Assembly (NCBI RefSeq): GCF_014206875.1
Contig: NZ_JACIJO010000001.1
Coordinates: 1,452,680 to 1,516,679 of the forward strand
DNA: 64,000 nt
Direction: 5' to 3'
Source of the DNA: Algoriphagus iocasae
GTDB taxonomy: Bacteria > Bacteroidota > Bacteroidia > Cytophagales > Cyclobacteriaceae
Shown here one piece after another: positions 44,646-53,750 of the stretch. The position numbers were made by a program, and so were the translations under genes. The stretch's first letter is position 1; each line of letters starts with the position of its first letter. The notes beneath the pieces were generated by a model, which saw only the letters and a program-made list of their open reading frames with translations, was not told the origin of the DNA and did no database searches.

Positions 44646-45638
44646 TTAATCCAATTCAGAAATCTGATCAATTTCAAAACTTCTCAACGCTTCCCCATCA
44701 ATCATTTTGTATGAAATCTGTCTTGTTTTCCCGGTCTTATTTCCATTATTAAAAATTGGAAATCTTTGAATTAAAGTTCTTTCAACCAATGAAAACTCAT
44801 CATGTCCCTGATATCCTTCATTGATCTTTTCATTTTCTGCCGTCGGAGGGAAATAGACAATGCTCATGGATTTTTTATTATTTGTCGAAAAAGCAATGAC
44901 ATTCCCATATTGGTTTTCATCTTCTGTTCTAGAGTAGATCAAAAGCTCTGGTGAACCATCAGAATTGAGATCTTCTACTTCAGCCATTTTTATTATCCCA
45001 TTGACTTCAAGAGTAACTGACAGATTGCTAATTTCAAGCCCAAATGGTTGAACTGTAACTAGTCTCTTTCCTTCTTTATCAATAGAAGTAACATTAAATC
45101 CTATACCTTGTAAATTCAGGACTTGGCTAAATTTTGTTGGGTCAATCTGGGAACTGTCAAGGGGCTCATTAATTTTTTGATAGGTTCCAGCTAGGCTTCC
45201 GCCTCCGGAACAATAAAAAGCTAAAACACTTTCGGAATTTTCCGATCCTCCCTTTATTTCAATACTGTTTTCACTGAAAGAAAAAAGTATAGTTTCCCCA
45301 TTGATGGAAGTTTGAAAAGTACTTTCATCCATCGGATAGGCCGTTGCGTCAAAAGTGCAGGTAGGTCTTTTCTTGTCAGCTCGAGAACGTACTTTTATTT
45401 GTATTTGATCCTCCTGCTCTTGGGAAACTGTCACTGCCACCCAATCAAATCCTTCATCTCTTTTATCATATGAGTCAGAAACATAATTCCCCAAATAATT
45501 CATGGTTAAAGATTCTGGCTTAATCTCAGCTACAGTTTCTTCAACAGATTGGGTTTCAGATTTAGGATTACATGCAGGCAAATTCAGAAGTAAAATTCCA
45601 AAAAATACAATGCCCTTGATTTTAAAAATCTCTTTCAT
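44646..45638 (-). CDS. Lipoprotein of unknown function with FG-GAP-like segment
   Basis: 330 residues from the ATG at 45636-45638; a second ATG at 45650 is 4 codons upstream. Lipoprotein signal KIKGIVFFGILLLNLPAC. The middle contains YCSGGGSLAGTYQ and, further on, MAEVEDLNSDGSPELLIYSR, which resembles a calcium-binding FG-GAP/VCBS type strand. No enzyme motif. It ends 197 bp from cbpA and starts 18 bp after the serine hydrolase gene, so these two minus-strand genes are probably co-transcribed. Confidence 0.8.
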   Translation of the reverse strand: MKEIFKIKGIVFFGILLLNLPACNPKSETQSVEETVAEIKPESLTMNYLGNYVSDSYDKRDEGFDWVAVTVSQEQEDQIQIKVRSRADKKRPTCTFDATAYPMDESTFQTSINGETILFSFSENSIEIKGGSENSESVLAFYCSGGGSLAGTYQKINEPLDSSQIDPTKFSQVLNLQGIGFNVTSIDKEGKRLVTVQPFGLEISNLSVTLEVNGIIKMAEVEDLNSDGSPELLIYSRTEDENQYGNVIAFSTNNKKSMSIVYFPPTAENEKINEGYQGHDEFSLVERTLIQRFPIFNNGNKTGKTRQISYKMIDGEALRSFEIDQISELD

Positions 45639-45656
45639 AGGTATGTTCAATTTTAT

Positions 45657-46871
45657 TTATTCAATTGCTTCCAACACCAACCTCACCAATTCATTTTTAT
45701 CTCCGTTTGGAATCCATCTTGCCACAATCACCAAATCATTTTCCTGATCCACGTAAACCATATTGGTGCCTGCTCCGATATGTGCAAAAGCAGTTTTCGG
45801 GGCTGCCGGGATAAATTCCTGGTCATTATTCAAAAAGTAATTCATAAAGCCATAGCCTGGATTTGCCGGTGTCGGTGTTTTTGATTTTTCTATCCAGGTT
45901 TTAGGGATTAATTGTTTTCCATTCCAGTTGCCGTCATTTAAAGTCAAATATCCAAATCTAGCCTGATCCCAAGCCGTTAACATCATGCCGCCTCCCCAGT
46001 GTGAACCACCAGAAACTGATTGCATGATTTGACCATCTATAATGACAAATGAATTTTCATAGCCAGTCCATCTCCATCTGTCACCCGCCCCAATTGGATC
46101 CATTATTTTCTCTTTTAATACTACTGGTAGAGGTTTTCTCCAAACATTTATCAATGCCAAAGCCAGGACATTTACTCGGGTATCATTGTACTCATAAACT
46201 GATCCGGGAGCATTTTGTGGTCTTGCTCGTTTTTCTTTTGCACCTTCTCTTGGTCTATCAGCCCAGTCTGGTTTTCCCCAAAGCGATCCTTCCCAATCCG
46301 AAGTTTGTCTTAAGAGATGATCCCAAGTGATGGTTCTGTTATGTTCTGTATCAAATAATTCAAATGTATCCTCATCTTCAAAATGATCTGCCTTGTTAAC
46401 CATCAACTGTGCAGGTTCGTAGGGATAGATCGGAGCCATATAAGGATATACCAAGTCCTGCTCTGATTGAATCAAACCTTCCTCAATCGCAAGTCCAGCC
46501 GTCGTGGAGAGGAAACTTTTGGCAACTGAAAAAGTCAAATCTACCCGATCCGGATTTCCCCATTGGGCGACAACATAACCTTTGTAAATAATCAAACCTG
46601 TTGCCGGCCCTCGCTTTTTCATCGGTCCAATCGGATATCCAAATGGCTCTCTTCCAAAACCTCCTTCGTAATGCGCTATTTTCAAATTGGGGTTTTCCTG
46701 ACTTTCGTGTGCGATGGCAAAATCTACAGCATCCTTGATTTTACCGGCATCAAGGCCTATATCTGATGGAGATTTTCTTTCCCAGTTTCCTTTTGAAGGA
46801 AAATAGGTTTGAGCTGAAAGTTCTGACAAAAGAAGAAAACAACAGAAAAAGGCAGCTTTTGAGATTTTCAT
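45657..46871 (-). CDS. Beta-lactamase-fold serine hydrolase, exported
   Basis: 404 residues from the ATG at 46869-46871; an in-frame ATG at 46907 would add 12 residues before the signal peptide (AAFFCCFLLLSELSAQ). Class C/DD-peptidase-like fold: nucleophile in FSVAKSF (SxxK with Ser and Lys), YEYNDTRVN for the YxN position, and SGGSHWGGGM later. Members act as esterases, DD-peptidases or have unknown role. Exported. A TACCTTTG box on the minus strand at 46960-46967 gives a plausible promoter; it is followed by the lipoprotein gene 18 bp later. Confidence 0.87.
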   Translation of the reverse strand: MKISKAAFFCCFLLLSELSAQTYFPSKGNWERKSPSDIGLDAGKIKDAVDFAIAHESQENPNLKIAHYEGGFGREPFGYPIGPMKKRGPATGLIIYKGYVVAQWGNPDRVDLTFSVAKSFLSTTAGLAIEEGLIQSEQDLVYPYMAPIYPYEPAQLMVNKADHFEDEDTFELFDTEHNRTITWDHLLRQTSDWEGSLWGKPDWADRPREGAKEKRARPQNAPGSVYEYNDTRVNVLALALINVWRKPLPVVLKEKIMDPIGAGDRWRWTGYENSFVIIDGQIMQSVSGGSHWGGGMMLTAWDQARFGYLTLNDGNWNGKQLIPKTWIEKSKTPTPANPGYGFMNYFLNNDQEFIPAAPKTAFAHIGAGTNMVYVDQENDLVIVARWIPNGDKNELVRLVLEAIE

Positions 46872-46959
46872 AAATTGGTGGTTCAAACTAAATTGGATGA
46901 TATTCAAAGAATTGGATAAAAATGCGTTTTATTCGTGAGATTTATAAAAACACTTTTAC

Positions 46960-46967
46960 CAAAGGTA
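46960..46967 (-). promoter_or_regulatory. Bacteroidota -7 element for the serine hydrolase gene
   Basis: TACCTTTG (read on the minus strand) matches TAnnTTTG exactly, about 90 bp ahead of the ATG at 46869-46871. No -33 partner could be fixed with certainty. Confidence 0.45.
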
Positions 46968-47037
46968 AGTTACTAATGAAAAGCTTTGTTTTTTTGCATG
47001 AGGGGGAAATGGAAGCTTTTTTAATGCCCCAACACAA

Positions 47038-48288
47038 ATGAAAGATCAGAAAATTTACATTATCGGAGCCGGACTTTCCGGCTTAGTAGCTGCATTGGAA
47101 TTGGAGAAATCTGGATTTTCTCCCATTATTTTAGAAAGTACTGACAAAGTAGGAGGTAGGATGAAGACGGATCAAGTAGATGGATTTTTACTGGATCATG
47201 GTTTTCAGGTTCTCCTTACCTCATATCCTGAGGTTAAAAAGTATTTAAATCTACCTGCACTTAATTTAAAGACCTTTGATCCTGGAGCTGTAATTTTTGA
47301 CGAGAAGGATTCTTACATCATTTCTGATCCATTGAGAAACCCTCTGAAAGTAGTGGGAATGGCTTTTTCAAGAGTAGGCACTTTTCTGGATAAAGTGAAA
47401 ATGTTTACCCTGACTCAGGAGTTAAAGAAAAAATCTATCGAGGATATTTTTAACGAGCCAAGTTTACCAACCCTTCAATATTTAAAGAATTATGGGTTTT
47501 CGGACCAGATTATCTCCAATTTCTTTAAACCATTTTTCCGTGGGATTTTCTTGGAAAAACACCTGAATACTTCTTCGAGAATGTTTGAATATGTTTTCAA
47601 GATGTTTTCGATCGGGCATGCAGCAATTCCCGAAAAAGGCATGCAGGAAATCCCTAACATGCTTAGACAACAGTTAGGCACTACTCAAATTTATTTCAAT
47701 ACTCCTGTGGAAAAGATTGAAGGAAATTTGATAAGCCTTAAAAATGGGGAGACGTTGGAAGCTGATCGTATATTAATCTGTACCCAGCCGGATAAAGTGA
47801 TGCCACAGATGCAAGGCCAGTTTTCTAATCCAAAGCAGGTTATCAATCTTTACTTTTCCTTACAAAAATCTTTTATGGCAAGACCAATGTTGGGTTTGAT
47901 TCCAGGAGAAGGTCATTTGATCAATAATTTGGTTTTTATGGATGATGTTTCATCTGCCTATTCTAGCTCGGATCGCTCTCTGCTTTCGGTTTCTGTATTG
48001 GAAACTGAGCTGGATGAGAAAGAATTGATCAAAAAGGTTCAAGAAGAATTGGAACATATTTCAGGTATAAAATCAGATTTTTTCAAGTTTTTAAAATCCT
48101 ATTACATCCGGTATGCACTGCCGACTATTGATGATTTGAAGGCAAGTATTCCGATTACAGAGTGTAAAATTACAGATCATGTTTTCCTTGGAGGAGATTA
48201 TTTATTGAATGGATCTATAAATGCCGCTTTGACATCCGGTCGTTTAGTGGCTGAGTCAGTTGTATTGAGTTACACTCCGACACATTAA
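47038..48288 (+). CDS. FAD-dependent oxidoreductase (amine oxidase/phytoene-desaturase-like)
   Basis: 416 residues. Dinucleotide-binding motif IIGAGLSGLVAALELE at the N-terminus, then the VGGRMKTD motif of the amine-oxidase/protoporphyrinogen-oxidase superfamily and a C-terminal FAD segment FLGGDYLLNGSINAALTSG. Related proteins include carotenoid desaturases and PPO-like enzymes. Substrate is not clear; no carotenoid genes are near. No signal peptide. It precedes the YjdM-like gene (81-bp gap). Confidence 0.86.
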   Translation: MKDQKIYIIGAGLSGLVAALELEKSGFSPIILESTDKVGGRMKTDQVDGFLLDHGFQVLLTSYPEVKKYLNLPALNLKTFDPGAVIFDEKDSYIISDPLRNPLKVVGMAFSRVGTFLDKVKMFTLTQELKKKSIEDIFNEPSLPTLQYLKNYGFSDQIISNFFKPFFRGIFLEKHLNTSSRMFEYVFKMFSIGHAAIPEKGMQEIPNMLRQQLGTTQIYFNTPVEKIEGNLISLKNGETLEADRILICTQPDKVMPQMQGQFSNPKQVINLYFSLQKSFMARPMLGLIPGEGHLINNLVFMDDVSSAYSSSDRSLLSVSVLETELDEKELIKKVQEELEHISGIKSDFFKFLKSYYIRYALPTIDDLKASIPITECKITDHVFLGGDYLLNGSINAALTSGRLVAESVVLSYTPTH

Positions 48289-48357
48289 TTATTCCCTTTC
48301 TTCAGCTTTAAGTTGGGACTTTTGGAATACATTAAAGTCCAGATTAAATAAAAGGGG

Positions 48358-48365
48358 TATTTTTG
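48358..48365 (+). promoter_or_regulatory. Bacteroidota -7 element, possible leaderless promoter
   Basis: TATTTTTG is an exact TAnnTTTG match, ending just 5 bp before the ATG of the zinc-ribbon gene at 48370. If transcription starts at the usual distance, the first transcribed base would be at or next to the ATG. A good -33 box is not evident. Confidence 0.4.
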
Positions 48366-48369
48366 CGGC

Positions 48370-48705
48370 ATGGAAAATATACCCCCTTGTCCTTCTTGTA
48401 AGTCCCCATATGGCTATGAGATGGAAGATAAATTCGTTTGTCCTGAATGTGGTTTTGAATGGAAGCCTGAAGAGGAAGTTGTAGAAGAAGGACTTGTAGT
48501 AAAAGACGCAAATGGAACAATCTTGAATGATGGTGACTCTGTAACTATCGTAAAAGATTTGCCGGTAAAAGGGGCTCCAAAACCTATCAAAGCGGGTACA
48601 AAAGTGAAGAGCATCCGATTAGTCGAAGGTGACCACAATATCGACTGTAAAATCGACGGATTTGGCTCGATGGCGCTAAAAAGTGAGTTTGTGAAGAAAG
48701 CTTGA
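48370..48705 (+). CDS. YjdM/PhnA-type zinc-ribbon protein
   Basis: 111 residues. N-terminal zinc ribbon CPSC (about 7-10) and CPECGFEW (about 28-35) followed by a compact beta domain ([47 protein letters not shown]). This is the YjdM family, formerly called PhnA or alkylphosphonate uptake protein. The name does not reflect a proven phosphonate role. Single gene; a strong inverted repeat follows its stop. Confidence 0.92.
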   Translation: MENIPPCPSCKSPYGYEMEDKFVCPECGFEWKPEEEVVEEGLVVKDANGTILNDGDSVTIVKDLPVKGAPKPIKAGTKVKSIRLVEGDHNIDCKIDGFGSMALKSEFVKKA

Positions 48706-48713
48706 CGAAATAC

Positions 48714-48757
48714 GAAATACGAAGTACGATTTATTTCAACTTCGTACTTCGTATTTC
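48714..48757. repeat. 16-bp inverted repeat of ACGAAAT-type units
   Basis: Left arm 48714-48729 and right arm 48742-48757 are a perfect 16-bp inverted repeat (GAAATACGAAGTACGA and its complement) with a 12-nt loop, starting 9 bases after the zinc-ribbon stop. Adjacent units repeat the motif in direct orientation: ACGAAAT just before the left arm and CTTCGTATTTC (48760s) after the right. It can fold as a hairpin and may end both convergent transcripts, but lacks a T-run. A related GAAATACGATTTA lies at 2442-2454. Confidence 0.75.
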
Positions 48758-48785
48758 CCACTTCGTATTTCCCGTTAGGTACTTA

Positions 48786-49712
48786 TTATTTCCCAATCGG
48801 GGTTTCGTCCACTTTTACATCTCCTGCCAAGTATTGCATTCCATCTAAGAAGAACTGCAATAGATCAGGATTTTCAAAACTTTGTGCGTTGTGGGAAGGC
48901 GAACTATATAAAACGCGACCTTTGCCATCTTTTCTGATCCAGGCCACATAGGTAACTCCTTCGGTCAATTCCTGACCTTTCTTTTGTCCTTCTATTTCCG
49001 CATTATTGAAATATAGCAGAGGTTTAAAATCAAGCTCTGCATATGCATTTTTATAGAAATAAGGTTCATCTGTATGGACAAATCCATCAGTAGGAAATGC
49101 CTGAACCAAAGGATGCTTTGGATCTACAAGGCGAACATGAATTGGCTGCTGTTTCGGGTGGTAATCAAAACTACCTCCAATTAATTTCGAAAAAGCCATA
49201 GAATTATTGAGGGTCGTATTTCCTCCGTGGATGACAAACAAACCTCCTCCTTTTTTGACATAATTGAGAACGTTGTTTTCTAGTTGAGCCGCTTTTTTCC
49301 AAACAGCCACACTGTCCATGGATCCATCCTCACTCAATTTATCCACGAATAGATTTCTATAAGTAGGTTTTGAATTAGTATTGTTGAATACAACAAGGTC
49401 GTACTTACTTAACTGGTCTTTTTCCATCATGGCGATGTCCGTACTTCCTGTCACCTCAAAAGCGCCGCTCTTTTCTCCTAAAATTTCAAACATGGCTTCT
49501 GTATGAGGATTGACCCAATGCCAAAATCCGGTATGAAGTGAGAATATAAGTACTTTCTTTTTTTCTTTAAAAGGAAAAGTCGCTTTCTCAGGTGCTAATT
49601 CATAGATTTTATCTTTCCATGCTTCTGTCAATTCTACTTCTTGCATGCTTTGAGCTTTGACAGACCCTAAAAAGGACATGAAAACGATTGCGTAAAAAAT
49701 ACTCTTGTTCAT
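48786..49712 (-). CDS. ThuA-domain protein, exported
   Basis: 308 residues, signal peptide (IFYAIVFMSFLGSVKAQ). ThuA-type glutamine-amidotransferase-like fold: KKKVLIFSLHTGFWHWVNP, FVIHGGNTTLN, GGSFDYHPKQQPIHVRL, and PLLYFNN with VAWIRKDGKGRVLYSSPSHN. ThuA is linked to trehalose and related sugar oxidation with a Gfo/Idh/MocA partner. No Cys nucleophile of a true amidotransferase is evident. Divergent from the DUF6807 gene (81-bp gap), so the two probably share a regulatory region. Confidence 0.9.
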   Translation of the reverse strand: MNKSIFYAIVFMSFLGSVKAQSMQEVELTEAWKDKIYELAPEKATFPFKEKKKVLIFSLHTGFWHWVNPHTEAMFEILGEKSGAFEVTGSTDIAMMEKDQLSKYDLVVFNNTNSKPTYRNLFVDKLSEDGSMDSVAVWKKAAQLENNVLNYVKKGGGLFVIHGGNTTLNNSMAFSKLIGGSFDYHPKQQPIHVRLVDPKHPLVQAFPTDGFVHTDEPYFYKNAYAELDFKPLLYFNNAEIEGQKKGQELTEGVTYVAWIRKDGKGRVLYSSPSHNAQSFENPDLLQFFLDGMQYLAGDVKVDETPIGK

Positions 49713-49793
49713 AGGTAATTGGGGTATTGGTGAATAGGCATTAGATTAGATTTCAATATCTTTAAAATTGAAGCCCAATAACTCGATTTTTCT

Positions 49794-50762
49794 ATGATTA
49801 TCAAAAGAATATTATTTCCCCTAATAATGTCAATGGTTCTTTCTGTGGGGGTTTTTGCCCAGAAAGTAACTTTAAGAGAAACAGAGAAAGGAATAGACTT
49901 TCTACTTGGCGATCAGCCTGTTTTGACTTACCAAACTGCCATTGAACCTGTTCCTGAAGGTGTAAAATCTGACTATGCAAAATCCGGTTTTATCCATCCT
50001 CTAGCTTCTCCATCTGGTCATGTTCTTACTCGGATTCAACCAAAAGATCACTACCATCATTATGGAATCTGGGGACCTTGGACCAGAGCTACAATAGATG
50101 GCAGGATGGTTGACTTTTGGAATTTGGCAGATCATAAAGGGAGAGTGGATTTCGATCACGTCATTGCCAAAAAAGAAGCAGGCGGAGTAGCTGAACTTAC
50201 AGTTAGACAAAACCACATAGACTTAGGTGCCTCGGAAGAAAATAAGTTGGCAATTCAGGAAGATTTGGTGATAAAAGTAATGCCCGCTGATAAGGGAAGA
50301 TATATGGTTGATTATACCTCCAATATCTCCACAAAATTAAAAGATGGAATCCTGTTAGATGCCTACCGATATGGAGGAGGACTTGGATATAGAGCTACCG
50401 AAGTTTGGGGATCTGATAATAGCACGGTGTTGACTTCAGAGGGAAAGGATCGTAAAACTGCCGATGGTACAGATGCTAAATGGATTATTGTCAAAGGGGA
50501 ATCAAAATCCCCTCAAGGTCAAAGCGGCCTTTTAATTCTTAGTCACAATACCAATAAAGCACATCCGGAACCACTTCGTGTCTGGCCTGAAGAAAATTAT
50601 AATCGTCAGGGAAATGTCTTTGTGGAATTTACTCCTATCCGTCATGAGTCTTGGGAGATTTTACCAAACCAGCGGTATTCTTTAAAATATAGAATGATCG
50701 TGTTTGATGGAGACATGACAGCTGAAGAAGCAGAAAATTACTGGAGAGCTTTTGTAAAATAA
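49794..50762 (+). CDS. DUF6807 (PmoA-family) exported protein
   Basis: 322 residues, signal peptide (LFPLIMSMVLSVGVFAQ). Family marks: PKDHYHHYGIWGPW (His-rich) around residue 85, DFWNLADHKGRVD, and HEPLRVWPEENYN-like region (HPEPLRVWPEENYN) near the end. These proteins are often labelled methane oxygenase PmoA, but that name is misleading; they occur widely in sugar-degrading Bacteroidota and Planctomycetota and have no known reaction. It heads a plus-strand run with the two oxidoreductases (76-bp gap). Confidence 0.88.
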   Translation: MIIKRILFPLIMSMVLSVGVFAQKVTLRETEKGIDFLLGDQPVLTYQTAIEPVPEGVKSDYAKSGFIHPLASPSGHVLTRIQPKDHYHHYGIWGPWTRATIDGRMVDFWNLADHKGRVDFDHVIAKKEAGGVAELTVRQNHIDLGASEENKLAIQEDLVIKVMPADKGRYMVDYTSNISTKLKDGILLDAYRYGGGLGYRATEVWGSDNSTVLTSEGKDRKTADGTDAKWIIVKGESKSPQGQSGLLILSHNTNKAHPEPLRVWPEENYNRQGNVFVEFTPIRHESWEILPNQRYSLKYRMIVFDGDMTAEEAENYWRAFVK

Positions 50763-50838
50763 TTGGCTCTTAAAAAAATCAATAAACCCTATGCCTTGGA
50801 AATGACTCATTGACCGAGGTTAAATTCAAATAACCGAA

Positions 50839-52209
50839 ATGAAAAGAAGAACATTTATCAAAAACTCAGGACTTGCCGCCGCTGCATTTGGGATTCCCAC
50901 AATCGTTCCTTCCTCCGTGTTCGGGAAAAATGCTCCAAGTAATAGAATTCAAATAGCTCAAATTGGATGTGGACGAATCGCAAGGGATCATGACATGCCC
51001 GGCACTTGGCGACATGCTCAAGCTAAATATATAGCTATTTCAGATTTGGACTCTAAAAGAATGATGGAGGGCAAAGCCCACATCGAGAAATATTATGCTT
51101 CCAAAGAAGGAGAATCAGCCGTAGATATCAAGCAATATGGTGATTACCGTGAAATGCTTTTGAATAAGGAAATTGATGCTGTAGTCATCAGTACGCCTGA
51201 CCATTGGCATTCTCAACCTGCTATGGAGGCAGCTTTAGCTGGAAAGCATGTTTATTTACAAAAGCCTACTTCTTTGACCTTAAAAGAAGGAAGGCAATTG
51301 GCTGATGTAGTGAATAAAACAGGCGTTAAACTTCAGTTAGGCACTCAACAGCGATCTAGTGAACAATTTAGAATTGCAGCAGAATTGGTCCGAAATGGTA
51401 GAATAGGCCAACTTCATACAGTTAGAATTGGTTTGCCTGGAGATCCTTCAGGACCAGATGCACCGGAAATGCCTGTTCCTAAAAATCTTAATTACGACAT
51501 GTGGCTAGGATCTACTCCTGAAGTACCCTATACCGAAATTGGTGTTCATCCTCAAGAGGGATATGGTCGTCCAGGTTGGTTAAGATTAAATCAATTTGGT
51601 GCAGGGATGATTACAGGTTGGGGACAGCATCATTTTGACTCTGCAGCTTGGGGTATGGACACAGAATTAACCGGTCCTCGTTTTATTGAAGCTGTAGCCG
51701 AATTTCCAAGATCTGGACTTTGGAATGTGCATGGAGATTTTATGGTAAAAGCTGAATACGATAATGGAATCCACATGTATACTAGTGGAGGCTATCCAAA
51801 TGGAATAAAATACGAGGGAACAGAAGGTTGGATTTGGGTTTCCAGAGGGAATTACGTGGCATCTTCTTCCGATCCTGTTGCCCAGGGTGAAAGTGCAAAA
51901 GCATTGGATGCCTCTGATCCGAATATCCTAAAATCAGTGATAGGTCCAGATGAAATCCATCTTCAAAAAAGTAACGAGCATCACGGGAATTGGTTAGGAG
52001 CCATAAAAGATGAAAATGAATTACTTTCTCCAGTTGAAATCGGTCACAGAGCTTGTTCAGTTTGCTTAGTAAGCCATATCGCCATGCAATTGGGAAGAAG
52101 GTTAGAATGGGATCCGGTAGCAGAGAGATTTGTAAATGATGACGAAGCAAATACTTATTTGAGCAGAGATCAAAGAGCACCATACGGTACAAATTATGTT
52201 AAAGTTTAG
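50839..52209 (+). CDS. Tat-exported Gfo/Idh/MocA oxidoreductase
   Basis: 456 residues. N-terminus carries a twin-arginine signal (MKRRTFIKNSGLAAAAFG). Then the NAD(P)-binding Rossmann motif IGCGRIA, AVVISTPDHWHSQPAMEAALAGKHVY, and the family catalytic position as QKP (LQKPTSLTL) instead of EKP. C-terminal alpha/beta domain with GWGQHHFDSAAWGM. Export by Tat in folded form implies cofactor is bound before export, as in glucose-fructose oxidoreductase. It overlaps the next gene by 14 bp. Likely acts on a sugar or sugar derivative; substrate unknown. Confidence 0.93.
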   Translation: MKRRTFIKNSGLAAAAFGIPTIVPSSVFGKNAPSNRIQIAQIGCGRIARDHDMPGTWRHAQAKYIAISDLDSKRMMEGKAHIEKYYASKEGESAVDIKQYGDYREMLLNKEIDAVVISTPDHWHSQPAMEAALAGKHVYLQKPTSLTLKEGRQLADVVNKTGVKLQLGTQQRSSEQFRIAAELVRNGRIGQLHTVRIGLPGDPSGPDAPEMPVPKNLNYDMWLGSTPEVPYTEIGVHPQEGYGRPGWLRLNQFGAGMITGWGQHHFDSAAWGMDTELTGPRFIEAVAEFPRSGLWNVHGDFMVKAEYDNGIHMYTSGGYPNGIKYEGTEGWIWVSRGNYVASSSDPVAQGESAKALDASDPNILKSVIGPDEIHLQKSNEHHGNWLGAIKDENELLSPVEIGHRACSVCLVSHIAMQLGRRLEWDPVAERFVNDDEANTYLSRDQRAPYGTNYVKV

Positions 52210-53566
52210 AAGTAAAAATTTTATTAAAGTTGCAGCATCTATTGTCGCAATTTCCTTTTTCCAAAACTGTGATTCACCTGAGGAATCGATGGATGAACCA
52301 AAGTCAAAAGCACCAATTCAAATCGTAAGTCTAGACCCAGGGCATTTCCATGCGGGTTTGATTCATAAAAGCATGTATCCTGAAGTAGATTCTACGATTC
52401 ATGTCTATGCACCGGAAGGAGAGGAGCTTAGGGATTATTTAAAGAGGATTGCAGGCTATAACGAGAGACCTGAAAACCCGACAGCTTGGAATATCGAGAC
52501 ATACACTGGTGATGATTTTCTTCAGGAAATGATCAAAGAGAAGTCTGGAAATGTCATGGTAGTGGCTGGGAAAAATGACCGTAAGATCGATTACATTTTA
52601 GCAGCGTTAGAAAATGGCATGAACGTCTATGCAGATAAACCATTGGTGATAGATCCTGCGGGTTTTCAAAAGTTGAAAAAAGCCTTTGAAATAGCTGGAG
52701 AAAAAAACTTGCTCTTTTATGATATCATGACTGAGCGTTTTGAAATATCCACGATTCTCCAAAAGGAATTATCGATGATTCCCAAGGTTTTTGGAACGAT
52801 AGAAAAGGGGAGTCTGGAAAACCCTGCAATCACCAAAGAGTCGGTGCATCATTTCTTTAAATATGTTTCGGGAGCTCCATTGATTAGACCTGAGTGGTTT
52901 TTTGATACGAAAATCGAAGGGTCAGGATTGGTAGATGTAACCACTCACTTGGTAGACCTGGTGCAATGGGAAGCTTTTCCTGGAGTTGTTTTGGATACAA
53001 CTGATGTGGAAATGCTTGAAGCTGAGTTGTTGCCGACTTCATTGAATTATGAGCAATATCAGCAGGTGACGGGTAAAACTCCTCCTTTCCAAGAGGGAGA
53101 GACCTTGGATGTTTTGGCCAATGGAGAGATGAATTATACTCTAAAAGGCATACATGCAAAAGTTTCAGTGATTTGGGCTTTTCAAGCTCCGGAAGGAACA
53201 GCCGATACTCATTATAGCATCATGAGGGGGACGAAAGCGAATTTGATTATTCGTCAAGGGCAAGAGGAAAACTACAAACCTGTTTTGTATGTGAAGTTAT
53301 TAGATGGACAGGATGAAGCTTTAAAAGAAGCCATTGAAACTACCTTGCAGTCAAAATATCCTGGTATTTCTCTTACAAAACTGGATAATGGCGAATACAA
53401 AGTGGAAGTTCCAGAAAGCTATTCTGTAGGCCATGAAGCTCATTTTGCCCAGGTAACAGAGAACTATTTAAAATTCTTTAAGGCTGGTGAAATGCCTGAT
53501 TGGGAAGTTCCTAATATGATCGTAAAATATTATACGACTACAAAAGCATTTGAAATTGCTCAATAA
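52196..53566 (+). CDS. Lipoprotein Gfo/Idh/MocA-family oxidoreductase
   Basis: 456 residues. It starts inside the end of the Tat oxidoreductase gene (14-bp overlap). N-terminus is a lipoprotein signal (VAASIVAISFFQNC, Cys at about 24). The Rossmann region is poor: IVSLDPGHFHAGL lacks the clear GxGxxG, while MVVAGKNDRKIDYILAALENGMNVYADKP keeps the family DKP in place of EKP. The C-terminal half matches the putative oxidoreductase C-terminal domain seen in Bacteroidota. Whether it binds NAD is uncertain. Terminator at 53572 ends the transcript. Confidence 0.9.
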   Translation: MLKFRSKNFIKVAASIVAISFFQNCDSPEESMDEPKSKAPIQIVSLDPGHFHAGLIHKSMYPEVDSTIHVYAPEGEELRDYLKRIAGYNERPENPTAWNIETYTGDDFLQEMIKEKSGNVMVVAGKNDRKIDYILAALENGMNVYADKPLVIDPAGFQKLKKAFEIAGEKNLLFYDIMTERFEISTILQKELSMIPKVFGTIEKGSLENPAITKESVHHFFKYVSGAPLIRPEWFFDTKIEGSGLVDVTTHLVDLVQWEAFPGVVLDTTDVEMLEAELLPTSLNYEQYQQVTGKTPPFQEGETLDVLANGEMNYTLKGIHAKVSVIWAFQAPEGTADTHYSIMRGTKANLIIRQGQEENYKPVLYVKLLDGQDEALKEAIETTLQSKYPGISLTKLDNGEYKVEVPESYSVGHEAHFAQVTENYLKFFKAGEMPDWEVPNMIVKYYTTTKAFEIAQ

Positions 53567-53571
53567 TTAAT

Positions 53572-53600
53572 AAAGCCTCTGAAACATGAGGCTTTTTTTT
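53572..53600 (+). terminator. Terminator after the oxidoreductase pair
   Basis: Stem AAAGCCTC (53572-53579) / GAGGCTTT (53588-53595), 8-nt loop, T-run to 53599. It lies 5 bases after the stop. Confidence 0.9.
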
Positions 53601-53750
53601 CGGTTAAGTTATCAATGAGGTAAGAGTTTCGCTCTTAAAATTCTACTTAACGGAATTTCTATCATCCATTTGATGTTTGAAAACGTAAATCTTATACATC
53701 CATAACAACCGATTATTTTAACTATCAGAGGGTAAAACCACATTTTAATT

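Noticed and set aside
49794..50762. Methane oxygenase (PmoA) function for the DUF6807 protein
   Set aside because: The name is an annotation label; no membrane helices or copper sites of real PmoA are present.
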